A stretch of 64,000 nucleotides of DNA, from contig NZ_JAIOAB010000022.1 of the NCBI RefSeq assembly GCF_019890635.1, positions 1 through 64,000 of the forward strand, read 5' to 3'. The notes below the pieces were generated by a model. It did no database searches. It worked only from the letters and a program-made list of their open reading frames with translations, and was not told where the DNA came from. The stretch is from Streptomyces sennicomposti (lineage in GTDB: Bacteria; Actinomycetota; Actinomycetes; Streptomycetales; Streptomycetaceae). Below, in pieces: positions 18,612-28,120 of this stretch; position 1 is the stretch's first letter; each line of letters starts with the position of its first letter. The position numbers and the translations under genes were made by a program.

Positions 18612-19571
18612 ATGACTTCCGACGCAAGCACGGCGTCGCCACCGGGCCTGTTCCGACGGGCCAAGGTGAACGCCGTCGACGAACGGACGTTCATCCTCAA
18701 ACTCTGCGTCGCGTACGCCCTTTGGGCACTCGGCGTGGCGCTCGCGCTGTCGACCGGGCTGTGGCCGCTGCGGGTGCTGGGCGTCGTATTGATCGGCGCG
18801 ATGTACGCGCACTGGCTGGAACTACAGCACCAGTGCCTGCACCACTCGGCATTCCGGCGCGCCCGCTGGCACCGGATCGCCGGCCTCCCGCTGGGCGTGC
18901 CCATGCTGGTCTCGTACAGCCATTACCGCGTCCTGCATCTGCAGCACCACCGCTATCTGGGCACCGACCAGGACTCGGAGTTCTTCGGCTTCGACTCGCG
19001 TCAGCCCGTCACCTGGAGGGCGCTGGTCCGCGAGGCCCTGGCCTTCGGCCGGCTGGGCGGCGCGATCGCGGACATCGCGCGCGCCTGGACCGGTTCCTGG
19101 ACGTACGACTCCGGCCAGATAGCACCGGCCCGCAAGCGTGAAGTAGTGGCCGAGTACCGGCTGTTCGTCCTGCCGATCCTCGCGGCCGTCGCGCTCGCCG
19201 TGCTCGGCCAGGGCGAACTGGTGCTGTGGGTGTGGCTGTTGCCCCTGCTGGTCGCGGTGCCCCTGCACTTCCTCGTCGAACTGCCCGAGCACATCATGTG
19301 CGACAACTCCAGCACCGACGTACTGGCCAACACCCGCTCCATTACCGGCAGTTGGTTCAGCACCTGGTACACCAACGGCAACAACCTGCACATCGAGCAC
19401 CACGCGGCCATGGTCGTCCCGATCAACCAGCTCCGCGAGCGCCACGACCTGACACTGTCGTACGCGAAGCACACCTCCCCCAGCTATCCGCAGTTCTTCC
19501 GCGCCATCGCCAAGGAGGCCGCCGCCAACGGCCGCAGGGCCCGCGCACAGGACGGCGCCCGTGCCGAATAG
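18612..19571 (+). CDS. Membrane di-iron fatty acid desaturase-like oxygenase
   Basis: 319-residue integral membrane protein with the three histidine clusters of the desaturase/hydroxylase family: H73xxxHH (HQCLHH), H109xxHH (HLQHH) and HIEHH near residue 270. Hydrophobic stretches lie at about 30-65 and 180-215. These enzymes use O2 and an electron donor to desaturate or hydroxylate unactivated carbons of acyl chains, sometimes on carrier proteins. ATG 18612 follows GGGGAAGG; the longer in-frame extension to 18414 is not supported. It lies 45 bp before an NRPS gene in the same operon, so it probably modifies a residue or acyl chain of the product. The substrate is unknown. Confidence 0.85.
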   Translation: MTSDASTASPPGLFRRAKVNAVDERTFILKLCVAYALWALGVALALSTGLWPLRVLGVVLIGAMYAHWLELQHQCLHHSAFRRARWHRIAGLPLGVPMLVSYSHYRVLHLQHHRYLGTDQDSEFFGFDSRQPVTWRALVREALAFGRLGGAIADIARAWTGSWTYDSGQIAPARKREVVAEYRLFVLPILAAVALAVLGQGELVLWVWLLPLLVAVPLHFLVELPEHIMCDNSSTDVLANTRSITGSWFSTWYTNGNNLHIEHHAAMVVPINQLRERHDLTLSYAKHTSPSYPQFFRAIAKEAAANGRRARAQDGARAE

Positions 19572-19616
19572 CGCCATCCGGGCATCCATGGGACGCACTC
19601 ACGAAGGCAGGACGGC

Positions 19617-22600
19617 ATGAGCGACACCTCCGAGCGGCTGCGCGAGCAGTCCCCCGCCCGGAACGCCCCGCGCACGCGGGTGCTCGAGGAACGCACCGCG
19701 GCGGCGCCGGCCGGGATCACCGCACGTCCGGCGGGCGCGGCCGCCCCCTTGTCCTTCGCACAGCAGCGCCTGTGGTTCCTGGACCGGCTCGGCCCCGGGA
19801 ACGCGGCGTACAACCTGCCGTACGCGCTGCGGTTGTCGGGGCCGGTCGACCTGGACACGGCGGTACGGGCCTGCCAGGCCCTGGTGCGGCGGCACGAGAC
19901 CCTGCGGACCGCCTTCCCCTCGGTCGACGGCGAGCCGACGCAGACCGTCGCCCCGGCGGACACCCACGTCTGGGAGCCCCGGGTCGTCGACCTGCGCGGC
20001 GCGGACGACGCCGAGGAGCAGGCACGGCGGCTCGCGGCGCAGGACGCGCGGGCGCCGTTCGACCTCGGCCGGGGCCCGCTGCTCAGGGTGACGCTGGTGG
20101 CGCTCGCCGAGCGGGAAACCGTCGCACTGATCACCCTGCACCGCATCGTCGCCGACGACCGGTCGATGACGGTGCTGACGGACGAGTTCCGCCGTCTGTA
20201 CGACGCCTTCCGCACCGGCGGCGCCGATCCGCTGCCGCCGCTCGCCGTCCAGTACGCCGACTACGCCCACTGGCAGCGCGAGCGGTTCGCGGGCGGTGCG
20301 GCGGACCGGGTGGCGCACGGACCGGCGCACTGGCGTGAGCGGTTCAGCGGTGAGCTGCCCAGTCTGCGGTTGCCGACCGACCGTCCACGGCCGACCGTGC
20401 GGACGTACGCGGGCCGGACCCGGTCCTTCGCCCTGTCCGCCGAGGTGACCGCCGGGCTGCGGGAGCTGGGCGGAGCCGCGGACGCCACCCTGTTCATGAC
20501 GCTGCTCGCCGGATACGCGGCCCTCCTGCACCGCTACTCGGGCCAGGACGACATCGTGGTGGGCACGTCCGTGGCCGGCCGTGACCGGCCGGAGACCGAG
20601 CCGCTCGTCGGCCCCCTGGCGAACACCCTGGCCCTGCGCACGGACCTGGCGGGCGACCCGACGTTCCGCGAACTGCTCGTCCGTACCCGGCGGGCGTGCC
20701 TCGCCGACTTCGCCCACCAGGACGTTCCCTTCGCGCGCGTGGTCGAGGAGGTGCGGCCGGACCGCGATCTCAGCCGCGCGCCGCTGTTCCAGACGATGCT
20801 GTCGCTGCACGACGCCCCCCGGCCCACGCCGGACCCGGCGGGGCCGCGCGTCGGCCCGTTCAGCGGCGAGGGCCGGACCACGGCGCTGTACGACCTGAGC
20901 CTGCACGTCGTCGACGAGGGCGACCGGCTGCGCTGCGCATGGGAGTTCAACGTCGACCTGTTCGCCGACGCCACCATCGAGCGGATGGCCGCCCACTTCG
21001 AACGGCTGCTGCTCGGCGCCGTGACGGACTCCGGTCTGCCGCTGTCCCTGCTGCCGCTGCTCTCGGAGCCGGAGCGGACCGAGATCCTTAACCGGGACAA
21101 CCTGGTCTCCGTCGAGGTCGCCCCGGACACATGTGTGCACTACCTGTTCGAGGAGCACGTCCGCGCCACCCCCGACGCCGTGGCGGTGGTGGACGGCGAG
21201 GACCGGGTCAGCTACCGCGAACTCGACCGGCGGGCCGGGATCATCGCCGCCCGGCTGCGCGCGCTCGGCGTCGGCCCGGAGTCCCGGGTCGGGCTCTGCG
21301 CGCCGCGCTGCCCCGACTCGGTGGCGGCCCTGCTCGGCGTCCTCAAGGCGGGCGGCGCGTACGTGCCGCTCGATCCGGCCCACCCGGAGGACCGCCTGCG
21401 CTACATGCTCGCGGACGCCTCCGTACGCCTGCTCCTGACCCGCCACGACGTGGTGGCCTCGGTACCCGGGCTCGCCGAAGGGATGAGCGTCGGCTACGTC
21501 GACGACTGGCTCGCCGAGGGCGCCGTCGCGGCGCGGGACGAGCCGGCCGCCGTCCCGCCGGCGCGGCACGCCGAACCGGACGCGGACAACCTGGCGTTCC
21601 TCGTGTACACCTCGGGCTCCACCGGCCGGGCCAAGGGGGCGATGCTCACCCATGGCGCCCTGATGAGCGCCTTCCGCTCCTGGGAGCGGGTCTACGGCCT
21701 GGGCACGGTGGTGCGCCGGCACCTCCAGGCCGCGAACATCGCCTTCGACGTGTTCACCGGCGACATGGTCCGCGCGCTGTGCTCCGGCGGCACACTGGTG
21801 CTCTGCCACCGTGAGGCGCTGCTGGATCCGGCCCGGCTGTACACGCTGCTCCAGCGGGAGCGGATCGACTTCGCCGACCTCGTCCCGGTCGTCATCCGCC
21901 GGCTCAGCTCCTATGTGGCCGAGCAGGGGCGGATGCTGGACAACTTCAAGGTGCTGGCCGTCGGCGCGGACATCTGGTTCATGCAGGACTACTGGAACCT
22001 GGCGAAGCTGTGTCCTCCCCGCACCCGTCTGGTCAACTCGTACGGCGTCACCGAATCCACCGTGGACAGCAGCCTGTTCGAGACTGCGATGCCCGAGCGC
22101 GCCGACGAGGAGCCGGTGCCGATCGGACGCCCGCTGCCCAACACCCAGTTCTACGTGCTCGACGACCGGCTCCAGCCGGTGCCCCTCGGAGTCAACGGCA
22201 CCCTCTACGTCGGCGGCCTGGCCCTGGCCCGCGGCTACGTGGGGCGCCCCGAACTCACCGCCGAGCGGTTCCTCGCCCACCCCTTCTCGCCAAGGCCGGG
22301 AGCCCGCCTGTACAACACCGGCGACCTGGCGCGGATGCTTCCCACGGGTGACGTGGAGGTGCTGGGCCGGGTGGACCGGCAGGTCAAGCTGCGCGGCTTC
22401 CGCATCGAGCTGGAGGAGGTCGAGTCGGTGCTCGGCCTGCACCCGGACGCCCAGGACGCCGCCGTGATCGTCCGGGAGGACGCCCTGGGTGAGCGGCGCC
22501 TGGCCGGCTATGTCGAGCCGCGAGCGGGACGCAGCCCCGACCCGGTCGCCCTCCTGCAGTACCTGCGCACCCAACTGCCGTACTACATGGTGCCGTCCAC

Positions 22601-22949
22601 CATCACGCTGCTCGAACGGATGCCGCTGAACGCGAACGGCAAGCACGACCGCAAGGCTCTGCCCGCTCCGGCGCCCGCGGCGGATGCGGTCGAGCGGCCG
22701 GCCGCCGGGTTCGCCACCGCCACCCAGGAGCGCGTGGCGCGGATCTGGGCGGAGGCGCTGGGGGCCGACGTGGTCACCGCCGAGGACGACTTCTTCCAGC
22801 TCGGCGGAGACAGCCTGCCGGCGCTGTGGGTCCTGTTCGCACTGCGCCGAGCCTTCGGCGTGGACCTGCCGCTGATCACCCTGTTCGAGGCGACGACGGT
22901 GGAGGAGCTGGCCCGCCGCGTCGACCTCGCCGCGTCGGCGCCCGCTTGA
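19617..22949 (+). CDS. NRPS: C-A-PCP, basic-residue (Orn/Lys-like) code, altered C motif
   Basis: 1,110-residue single-module synthetase. A 45-residue leader precedes the C domain (45-480), whose HHxxxDG motif reads HRIVADD from H175; the second, catalytic histidine is arginine and the glycine is aspartate, so condensation activity is doubtful. The A domain (about 510-1000) is complete (A3 VYTSGSTGRAKG, A4 AFDVFTGD, A5 SYGVTEST, A10 NGKHDRKAL). Its specificity residues read D-V-G-D-A-G-S-V-D, near the ornithine code D-V-G-E-I-G-S-I-D, so a cationic residue such as Orn or Lys is likely. The PCP carries S1066 in GGDSL. There is no TE; the gene ends the operon before a bidirectional terminator. 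Confidence 0.94.
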   Translation: MSDTSERLREQSPARNAPRTRVLEERTAAAPAGITARPAGAAAPLSFAQQRLWFLDRLGPGNAAYNLPYALRLSGPVDLDTAVRACQALVRRHETLRTAFPSVDGEPTQTVAPADTHVWEPRVVDLRGADDAEEQARRLAAQDARAPFDLGRGPLLRVTLVALAERETVALITLHRIVADDRSMTVLTDEFRRLYDAFRTGGADPLPPLAVQYADYAHWQRERFAGGAADRVAHGPAHWRERFSGELPSLRLPTDRPRPTVRTYAGRTRSFALSAEVTAGLRELGGAADATLFMTLLAGYAALLHRYSGQDDIVVGTSVAGRDRPETEPLVGPLANTLALRTDLAGDPTFRELLVRTRRACLADFAHQDVPFARVVEEVRPDRDLSRAPLFQTMLSLHDAPRPTPDPAGPRVGPFSGEGRTTALYDLSLHVVDEGDRLRCAWEFNVDLFADATIERMAAHFERLLLGAVTDSGLPLSLLPLLSEPERTEILNRDNLVSVEVAPDTCVHYLFEEHVRATPDAVAVVDGEDRVSYRELDRRAGIIAARLRALGVGPESRVGLCAPRCPDSVAALLGVLKAGGAYVPLDPAHPEDRLRYMLADASVRLLLTRHDVVASVPGLAEGMSVGYVDDWLAEGAVAARDEPAAVPPARHAEPDADNLAFLVYTSGSTGRAKGAMLTHGALMSAFRSWERVYGLGTVVRRHLQAANIAFDVFTGDMVRALCSGGTLVLCHREALLDPARLYTLLQRERIDFADLVPVVIRRLSSYVAEQGRMLDNFKVLAVGADIWFMQDYWNLAKLCPPRTRLVNSYGVTESTVDSSLFETAMPERADEEPVPIGRPLPNTQFYVLDDRLQPVPLGVNGTLYVGGLALARGYVGRPELTAERFLAHPFSPRPGARLYNTGDLARMLPTGDVEVLGRVDRQVKLRGFRIELEEVESVLGLHPDAQDAAVIVREDALGERRLAGYVEPRAGRSPDPVALLQYLRTQLPYYMVPSTITLLERMPLNANGKHDRKALPAPAPAADAVERPAAGFATATQERVARIWAEALGADVVTAEDDFFQLGGDSLPALWVLFALRRAFGVDLPLITLFEATTVEELARRVDLAASAPA

Positions 22950-23022
22950 TCCGGTGCTCCCGCCGGGCCTTTCGGCCGTGAGATCCGGCGATTCGCCGGG
23001 GTGCTGACGGGGAGCAGCGATC

Positions 23023-23077
23023 AACGCAATCGCCCCGGGTCCTGACGTCTCCGTCAGGACCCGGGGCGATTGGCGTT
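23023..23077. terminator. Bidirectional terminator between convergent operons
   Basis: A near-perfect stem of about 25 bp with one bulged base and a TCTC loop: AATCGCCCCGGGTCCTGACG pairs with the matching downstream arm. It lies exactly between the plus-strand NRPS stop and the minus-strand carbamoyltransferase stop. Confidence 0.88.
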
Positions 23078-23081
23078 CGTC

Positions 23082-24794
23082 TCAGTACGCCGAGTCCTCC
23101 CGCCGGTACAGGACGCCCTCGCTCCACACCAGGTCGAGCTGGCCCCACTCGATCGCCGACGCCACGTCGGGGAAGAAGCTGCGGCCGTTGTAGTTCGCGC
23201 TCGTGTTGCACAGCACCGGGATGCCGCTGCACTTGTGGTACTCGCGCAGGATGGCGTGCAGGTTCGGGTCGTCGGACGCGTTGACGGTCTGGAGCCGTGC
23301 GGTGCCGTCCAGGTGCATGACGGCCGGGACGCGGTCGATCCACTCGGGACGGACCCGGTGTTCGAACAGCATGTACGGGTCCGGCGTGCCCGGGGCGAAG
23401 ACGGTCGGGGCGTGCTCTTCCAGGCAGATGGGCGCGACCGGCCGGTAGTGCTCCCGGCTCTTCACGTCGTTCAGGAGCCTCTTCATCGACGTCTCGACCG
23501 CCGATGCGATGATGCTGCGTCCGCCGAGCGCGCGGGGTCCCAGTTCAGCGCGGCCGTCGAGCACGACCGCGGGCTGGCCTGTGGTGTGCAGGATCTGGGC
23601 CAGTTCCTCCGGGGTGCAGGGCGACGTGCTCCAGCCGCGCGGCACGTCCGGCGTCCGTTCGAGAGCCGGGCCCAGCCGGGTGCCCCACTGGATCGGCCGC
23701 AGCCCGGAGCCGCCGGCCGCGGCCAGGCAGGCCGTGCCGATGGCGACGCCGGAGTCGTCCGGGAACGGCGGCACCCACATGGCCTTGATCGTCGGGTGGG
23801 AGCGCAGGGCGCTGTTCCACTTGATGTTCAGCGCGCAGCCGCCGGCGAAGCACAGGTTCCAGGCGCCGCCGCCCTTCCACGCCTGGATCTTCTTGGTCAC
23901 CCGGTCGATCAGCAGTTCCTCTAGGAACGTGTGGACGCTGGCCAGAACGTCCTCGTCGCAGACCCCGAGCGCGGCGGTGCGGGCCTGCACGGCGGAGAGG
24001 AACTGGTGCACGTAGGCGTGCGACGGCTCACCGGTGCTGCCGCACCCGATGATGGCCCGCCGGTACTCCCGCACCCGCGGCGAGTCGGCGTCGAAGAACT
24101 CGGAGAACTCCTCGCGGAAGACCTGCTTGATCCGCTCCTGCGGGGTGCCCAGGGCGATGTACGCCATCATCTTCCCGGCCACGGAGAGGTCGTCGACGTT
24201 CTTCGACTTGTTCTGCCGCTTGAACGGGCCCCAGTACTGCGAGGTCATCGCGTAGGTGTGGCCGATGAGCGGGAACGCCTCGCCGCCGGGCTCGATCCGG
24301 CCGTCGGCGTCCACGCAGTACAGTCGCGGGAAGCAGCCGCCGTCCCAGACCAGCACCATCGACGGCTCGCCGCGGCGCGCGAACGGGCTGGTGCAGTAGG
24401 CCGAGGCCAGGTGGCCGGCGACGTGGACGTAGCTGTCGTAGTCCAGCGCCTGGCCGCCGATCTCGATCCGGCCGCGGTGGCCCGGCAGCCCCGGGTCGGG
24501 CACCAGCTCGGTCTCCCGGTAGGGGGCGACCAGGACCTCGGTCCGGATGCCGCCGGCGAGCACCTCGACGTGGCCGCCCGCGGCGCCGTCCCAGCCGTCC
24601 AACGCCCAGGTGCCGACGTCGCCGACCTTGAGGCCGAACTTGTCCATGACGCCGACCAGGTCGTCGAGTTCGTCGACGTTGCTGTAGCGGGCGCCGTTGG
24701 CGATCTTCTGCATCTCGACGTTGAACACCAGACGGTCCTCGTCGAGGATCGCGATGCCGCCGCTCTGCGTGAGTTTCAGGCCTGCCGTGATCAT
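23082..24794 (-). CDS. O-/N-carbamoyltransferase, NodU/CmcH/TobZ family
   Basis: 570-residue carbamoyltransferase that makes carbamoyl adenylate from carbamoyl phosphate and ATP and passes the carbamoyl group to a hydroxyl (or amine). The N-terminal Kae1-like domain shows YVHVAGHLASAY near residue 124 (metal-binding histidines) and VWDGG. The C-terminal YrdC-like half shows FAGGCALN, PFPDDSGVAIG, ELGPRALGGRSI and CNTSANYNGR, all family hallmarks. Length is normal. It is the last gene of the minus-strand PKS/NRPS operon, 65 bp after the aminotransferase protein. It predicts a carbamate or ureido group on the product; a hydroxyl made by one of the oxygenases is the obvious acceptor. Confidence 0.93.
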   Translation of the reverse strand: MITAGLKLTQSGGIAILDEDRLVFNVEMQKIANGARYSNVDELDDLVGVMDKFGLKVGDVGTWALDGWDGAAGGHVEVLAGGIRTEVLVAPYRETELVPDPGLPGHRGRIEIGGQALDYDSYVHVAGHLASAYCTSPFARRGEPSMVLVWDGGCFPRLYCVDADGRIEPGGEAFPLIGHTYAMTSQYWGPFKRQNKSKNVDDLSVAGKMMAYIALGTPQERIKQVFREEFSEFFDADSPRVREYRRAIIGCGSTGEPSHAYVHQFLSAVQARTAALGVCDEDVLASVHTFLEELLIDRVTKKIQAWKGGGAWNLCFAGGCALNIKWNSALRSHPTIKAMWVPPFPDDSGVAIGTACLAAAGGSGLRPIQWGTRLGPALERTPDVPRGWSTSPCTPEELAQILHTTGQPAVVLDGRAELGPRALGGRSIIASAVETSMKRLLNDVKSREHYRPVAPICLEEHAPTVFAPGTPDPYMLFEHRVRPEWIDRVPAVMHLDGTARLQTVNASDDPNLHAILREYHKCSGIPVLCNTSANYNGRSFFPDVASAIEWGQLDLVWSEGVLYRREDSAY

Positions 24795-24858
24795 GATCTT
24801 GCGGCTCCCGTGTGTCCGAGGCTGATGTGGTCGTGTCCGAGGTGGTGCTCAGAGGTCG

Positions 24859-27800
24859 TCATGGAGCGGGCCGGTCCAGCTGGGCCAGTGGGCGCTCGCC
24901 GTGCGCGACCAGGCCGGTGAGCAGGTTCTGGTAGCGGCGCGCGATGCCGGCGGCGAGATCGGGGGCGACGACGTCCCGCGCGATCTCGAAGTCGCACCGG
25001 AAGCCGTCCGCGCCCTCGACGATGTTCAGCGCCAGGGGGTGGCCGGTGTGAGTGATCGGCAGCGGGTCGGCCTCCGACACCGTGAGCCCGTCCATCGGGG
25101 GCGCCGCCACGCGGCGGTAGAACGAGATGGACGTCGCGAGCAGGTCGGCGCGCAGGCCGGCGCCGGGCGCGAGTTCCCCGATCAGGTCGGCGAAGGGGTG
25201 GTCCTGGCTCTCGAGCCCGGTCACGAGGTGTTCCATGACGTCGGCCACGTAGTCCGCGGCCAGGACGTCCGCCGTCCGGCGCAGACGCAGCGGCAGCAGG
25301 TTCGAGCAGTACCCGACCACCTGGTCCAGCTCCGGCGGGCGGCGGGCGGTCAGGACCGGGACGACGATGTCGTCCTGGCCCGTCGCCTGGTGCAGCACGG
25401 CGCCCCAGGCCGCGACCAGGTAGGCGAACGCCGTCGCGCCCTGCTCCCGGGCGGTGTCGCGCATCCGGTCGCAGAACTCGGAGTCGAGCCGGAGGCTGTG
25501 CCGCACCGCCCGGTGGGGGAAGGGCCCGGACGTTCCGGACTCGGGTAGCTTCGGAGCCGCCGCGCCCTGGAGCAGGGTGCGCCAGTGGTCCCGGTGCTCG
25601 GCGGCGTCGGGGCCGCCGACGACCCGCTCGTGCCACGCGATGTAGTCCCGGAACTGCGCCGCGGGCGGCAGCAGGGGCCTGACATCCTGACAGCCGGCGT
25701 TGTACAGCGCGACGAGGTCGCCGACCAGGACGCCGAACGACCAGCCGTCCACCGCGGCGTGCGCCCCGGAGATCAGCAGCAGATGCCGCTCCGGAGCGGT
25801 CCGCACGATCGCGGCGCGGAACACCGGCCCGGCCGCGAGGTCGAGCCGCTGCTCGGCCCAGGACTGCCGGAACCGGTCGAGGTCGTCGTCGTCCGGGCAG
25901 ACGTGTTCGGTCAGGACCTCGTCCAGCGCCGTCTCCGCGGCGGGATGCACGACGAGAGTGACGCCGTCGGCGGCGAGCGTGGTCCGCAAGGCCTCGTGCC
26001 GCGCGACCAGGCCCCGCACGGCGCCGCGCAGCGCGTCCGGGTCCAGCCGACCGTCCAGCCAGAAGCCGACGGACATCTGGTACGCCGGCACGCCGCCCTC
26101 GTCCAGTGCCGCCTGCTGCCGCTGCGCGAGGGTGCTGCGCGGCGCGGGCGGCGCCATCACGGCCCCGGCCGGGGCCGCCCGGCCGGGGCCGAGCACACCG
26201 TGCTCCCTCAGCTCGGTGATGGAGTCGCGGACCGCTGCCCGGACGTGGTCGAGATCGGCCTGCTCGTGCGCCGTGGACAGGAAGAAGTTGCGCAGCTCCC
26301 AGACGAACACGCCGCGGTCGAGCAGGTTGAGGTAGAGGGGGTCCATGTTCTGTTCGTGCTCGAACCGGAAGAACGACGAGAACCGGCGGACCTCGATCGG
26401 CACGTCGAGCTCGTGGAAGTCGGCGTTCAGCCGGTCGACGAACACCTCGGTCTTGCGATCGAGGTCCCGCTGCAGGGCCGGGCCCTCACGGCGAAGGTGG
26501 TCCAGAACCGCCCGGGCCGCCACCATGGTCATCGGATGCTGGCTGAACGTGCCGGCGAAGAAGGTGGACTCCGCGGTCGGGCGGGAGTCGTCGCCGAAGT
26601 GCCACACGCCGCCGTCGATCGTGTCCATGATCCCGCCCCGGCCGGCGATCACGCCGATCGGCATGCCGCCGCCGATGATCTTGCCGTACGTGGCCAGGTC
26701 GGCCTCGATGCCGTAGAGCCCCTGGACACCGGCCGGGTGGCAGCGGAAGCCGGTCACCATCTCGTCGAAGATCAGCTTCGTGCCGTGCCGCCGGGTGATC
26801 TCCCGGACCCGGCGCAGGAACTTGGGGTTCTGCACCCCGGGGGTGCGCAGGGTCACCGGCTCGGTCATCACCGCGGCGAGCCGCGGACCGTGCCGGTCGA
26901 TGAACTCCAGCGCGTCCTCCGAACCGAATTCGAGCACGTGCACGTTCTCCACCGCGCGTGCCGGGATGCCCGAGGTGATCGGCCGGGTGATCCGCACGCC
27001 GTTCTCGGCGGAGGCCGCGGCGAGCACGCTGTCCGCGTGTCCGTGGTAGGCGGTGGAGAAGACCACGACGTCGTCGCGGCCGGTCGCGGTGCGGGCGATG
27101 CGCAGGGCGGTCATGACCGCTTCGGTGCCGGTGTTCAGGAAGGCGACCCGCTCCATGCCGGTGAGTTCGATCAGGCCGGCGGCGACCTCCTCGACCACCT
27201 CGGTGCGCGAGGCGATGACGAAGCCGAGGTCCAGCCGCTCGCGCAGGGCCGCCATGACGGCGGGCGGGTTGTGCCCGAGGAGATGGACGCCCCAGCCCAG
27301 GGTGAGGTCGACGTACTCGTTGCCGTCGATGTCCCACAGCCGCGCGCCTTGCCCGCGGTCGGCGACGATCGGGTACAGCATCTCCTTGGTCGTCGGCCGG
27401 AAGCCGATGGACGAGCGGCTGTCGGCGATCAGCGGGCGGAACCGCTGGGCGAACTCCTTCGAGCCCTTCGTCCTGCTGCCGAACCGCTCGGCCAGGACCT
27501 TGAGATACCGGGCGCGTTCCCGCGACTCCACGAGGCCGGCTCCGCCGCGCGCACCGGGTGCGAGCGGGGCGGCCGGCCGCGATGAGGCCGGCCGTCCCGC
27601 CGGACGGGCGGCGGGCGCCGGTGCGACGGCGGCCGGTCCGGCGCCCGAGGCGGCGCCGCCCGCCAGCAGTGCGAGCTGGCTGCGCATGACGGCGAGCTGT
27701 TCGGTGATCAGCCGCTCGACGGGCGTCGTGGTTCCGGGCGACGGCGCGGCGCCGGCCGAAGCCGGCGTCAGCGGCGCGGGTGCGAGGGGCTGCGGCACGT

Positions 27801-28119
27801 CGACGGCCGCGGCGATCACGGCTGCGGTGGCCGGGGCCGCCGCGGCCTCCGGCGGCGTCCTGGCCGGCGTGTTCGCCGCCAGGTGCGCCGCCAGCGCGGC
27901 AGGCGTCCGTATGTCGCCCAGCAATTGCCGGAGCGAGACCTTGCGGCCGAAGCGTTCCTCGACCAGCCGCAGCATGCCGAGCAGCGCCATCGAGTCCGCG
28001 CCGAGTTCGGCGAACGAGACGCCCAGGTCCAGCGCGTCCGGCCGGATGTCGAAGTAGCCGCCGACCATCGCGACGACCTCTGGGAGCAGTGGCTCCACGG
28101 TGTTCTCCTCGTGGTTCAC
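24859..28119 (-). CDS. ACP-aminotransferase-C fusion (beta-aminoacyl-forming)
   Basis: 1,086-residue fusion in the order carrier domain (1-90, GADSM), Ala/Pro-rich linker, class III pyridoxal-phosphate aminotransferase (about 200-640, glutamate-1-semialdehyde aminotransferase-like; PLP lysine in YGKIIGGG near 478), then condensation domain (660-1080). This is the layout that converts a beta-ketoacyl thioester to a beta-aminoacyl thioester in iturin/mycosubtilin-type assembly lines and condenses it with the next residue. In the C domain the motif is AHAAVDG, so the first histidine is lost but the catalytic second one is kept. GTG 28119 follows the KS gene stop by one base, so the two are translationally coupled. 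The amino donor cannot be read. Confidence 0.92.
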   Translation of the reverse strand: MNHEENTVEPLLPEVVAMVGGYFDIRPDALDLGVSFAELGADSMALLGMLRLVEERFGRKVSLRQLLGDIRTPAALAAHLAANTPARTPPEAAAAPATAAVIAAAVDVPQPLAPAPLTPASAGAAPSPGTTTPVERLITEQLAVMRSQLALLAGGAASGAGPAAVAPAPAARPAGRPASSRPAAPLAPGARGGAGLVESRERARYLKVLAERFGSRTKGSKEFAQRFRPLIADSRSSIGFRPTTKEMLYPIVADRGQGARLWDIDGNEYVDLTLGWGVHLLGHNPPAVMAALRERLDLGFVIASRTEVVEEVAAGLIELTGMERVAFLNTGTEAVMTALRIARTATGRDDVVVFSTAYHGHADSVLAAASAENGVRITRPITSGIPARAVENVHVLEFGSEDALEFIDRHGPRLAAVMTEPVTLRTPGVQNPKFLRRVREITRRHGTKLIFDEMVTGFRCHPAGVQGLYGIEADLATYGKIIGGGMPIGVIAGRGGIMDTIDGGVWHFGDDSRPTAESTFFAGTFSQHPMTMVAARAVLDHLRREGPALQRDLDRKTEVFVDRLNADFHELDVPIEVRRFSSFFRFEHEQNMDPLYLNLLDRGVFVWELRNFFLSTAHEQADLDHVRAAVRDSITELREHGVLGPGRAAPAGAVMAPPAPRSTLAQRQQAALDEGGVPAYQMSVGFWLDGRLDPDALRGAVRGLVARHEALRTTLAADGVTLVVHPAAETALDEVLTEHVCPDDDDLDRFRQSWAEQRLDLAAGPVFRAAIVRTAPERHLLLISGAHAAVDGWSFGVLVGDLVALYNAGCQDVRPLLPPAAQFRDYIAWHERVVGGPDAAEHRDHWRTLLQGAAAPKLPESGTSGPFPHRAVRHSLRLDSEFCDRMRDTAREQGATAFAYLVAAWGAVLHQATGQDDIVVPVLTARRPPELDQVVGYCSNLLPLRLRRTADVLAADYVADVMEHLVTGLESQDHPFADLIGELAPGAGLRADLLATSISFYRRVAAPPMDGLTVSEADPLPITHTGHPLALNIVEGADGFRCDFEIARDVVAPDLAAGIARRYQNLLTGLVAHGERPLAQLDRPAP

Positions 28120-28120
28120 G

